From assembly GCF_023015615.1 (NCBI RefSeq), contig NZ_JALKAJ010000005.1, positions 186,001-250,000 on the forward strand: a DNA stretch of 64,000 nucleotides, read 5' to 3'. The first letter of the stretch is position 1. The number at the start of each line of letters is the position of its first letter. The position numbers were made by a program, and so were the translations under genes. Below are positions 63,467 through 64,000 of the stretch, one piece after another. The stretch comes from Qipengyuania sp. S6317L1. Its GTDB lineage: Bacteria; Pseudomonadota; Alphaproteobacteria; Sphingomonadales; Sphingomonadaceae. Below the pieces are notes generated by a model that saw only the letters and a list, made by a program, of their open reading frames with translations, searched no databases and was not told the origin of the DNA.

Positions 63467-64000
63467 GCTCGTCGAGCAACCACTGGTGATGGAATGCCAC
63501 GGGTGGGATGCGTATCGCCTGCTCGACAGCGGAGGAGGGCGCAAATTCGAAGCCTTCGGCCCTCATGCCTTTATCCGGCCCGAGCCCCAAGCGATGTGGC
63601 AACCGCGCCTTTCCGAATGGGATGCCGCGGGCGAATTCGTGCCGGGCTCTGATGAGGACGGCGGCGGGCGTTGGAACCTGTCACCGGAGGTTCCCGATGG
63701 CTGGGAACTGGAGTGGAATGATGTGCGATTTACCGCGACCCCGACCGCGTTCCGACACCTGCAATTCTTTCCTGACATGGCGCCAGTATGGGACTGGATG
63801 CGCGGACAACTGGGCGAGAGTGCCGACGCCGAAACGCTCAATATGTTCGGTTACACCGGGCTTGGCACTTTGGCGTTATCTGACCACGGCCGTGTCACCC
63901 ATGTTGATGCATCAAAAAAGTCGGTCGCCCAAGCGCGCGATAACGCGCACGCTTCAGGTATGGACGATCGTCCCATTCGCTGGCTCGTCGATGATGCGGC
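63459..64000 (+). CDS. Class I SAM-dependent methyltransferase, RlmI-like, cut by window end
   Basis: Frame open from the ATG at 63459 to the window end (180 codons seen). The ATG lies inside the end of thrC (ATGGCTAAG). After about 120 residues of N-terminal domain comes LNMFGYTGLGTLALS, equivalent to the NLFAYTGG motif I of RlmI/RlmK-type rRNA methyltransferases, then VTHVDASKKSVAQARDNA with the SAM-ribose aspartate. The catalytic part lies beyond the window. The substrate is probably 23S rRNA or another RNA by family. Confidence 0.85.
   Translation, partial: MAKLVEQPLVMECHGWDAYRLLDSGGGRKFEAFGPHAFIRPEPQAMWQPRLSEWDAAGEFVPGSDEDGGGRWNLSPEVPDGWELEWNDVRFTATPTAFRHLQFFPDMAPVWDWMRGQLGESADAETLNMFGYTGLGTLALSDHGRVTHVDASKKSVAQARDNAHASGMDDRPIRWLVDDA

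Noticed and set aside
1..64000. Prophage, transposon, CRISPR or defence island
   Set aside because: No integrase, transposase, repeat-spacer array or known defence gene was found on either strand; the gene order is that of a core chromosome.

Overview
This window is a GC-rich, gene-dense piece of an alphaproteobacterial chromosome. Gene content and order point to the order Sphingomonadales, probably Erythrobacteraceae. The clues are the ctaC-ctaD-ctaB-small ORF-ctaG-ctaE-DUF983-SURF1-thrC cytochrome oxidase cluster, the infA-maf-RNase E/G-yacG cluster, the hisG-hisD-nusB-thiL cluster, purS/purQ split from purL, TonB-dependent receptors and a carotenoid oxygenase. Placement below order level is inference. 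I see no prophage, transposase, CRISPR array or rRNA. No gene-free stretch exceeds about 250 bases.

Layout. 1-3.1 kb: a GGDEF/EAL c-di-GMP protein cut by the window edge, then purQ and purS on the minus strand, then a candidate small RNA on the plus strand. 3.1-9.1 kb (minus strand): infA, maf, a compact RNase E/G, yacG, tRNA-Phe, purC and a periplasmic M16 peptidase. 9.4-16.1 kb: a TonB-receptor-like protein with an unusual insert, an alpha/beta hydrolase overlapping a wax ester synthase/DGAT, and an HI0933-type flavoprotein. 16.2-25.4 kb: an animal-type haem peroxidase, uvrC, an unknown exported Cys-containing protein, a spinster-like MFS transporter, sodB, a tiny S26-like peptidase and a carotenoid oxygenase. 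25.5-34.7 kb: divergent ygiC-like and ygiB-like genes, a universal stress protein behind an FNR/FixK-type box, a siderophore receptor and piuC behind a Fur-like palindrome, tesB, and a cupin/GNAT pair. 34.9-40.5 kb: the H+-pyrophosphatase hppA, then hisG-hisD-nusB-thiL, with thiL lacking a standard start codon at the expected place.

40.6-47.4 kb: DUF2332, a previously unlisted 32-residue Cys-rich mini-protein, an epoxide-hydrolase-like enzyme, an SDR, a Nudix enzyme, bolA, a J-domain protein, DUF1428, a DUF2236 protein and cobS. 47.5-55.3 kb: a bifunctional penicillin-binding protein, two thioesterases, ruvX, a DUF3089 lipase-like protein, and pyrE-pdxJ-small membrane protein-acpS-lepB. 55.5-64 kb: the aa3-type cytochrome c oxidase operon with its haem O synthase and copper/assembly factors, then thrC and a truncated methyltransferase.

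How the genes work together. Most are housekeeping: purine synthesis, histidine, thiamine, pyridoxine and pyrimidine synthesis, translation initiation and RNA turnover, secretion, peptidoglycan, and terminal respiration. The accessory character lies in iron and oxidative stress (sodB, peroxidase, siderophore receptor with PiuC, the cupin/GNAT pair), low-oxygen response (FNR box before the Usp gene), lipid storage (WS/DGAT) and metal handling (the Cys-rich peptide). Items most worth a second look are the Cys-rich peptide at 41735-41833, the candidate sRNA at 2975-3085, the thiL start, and the TonB receptor insert.
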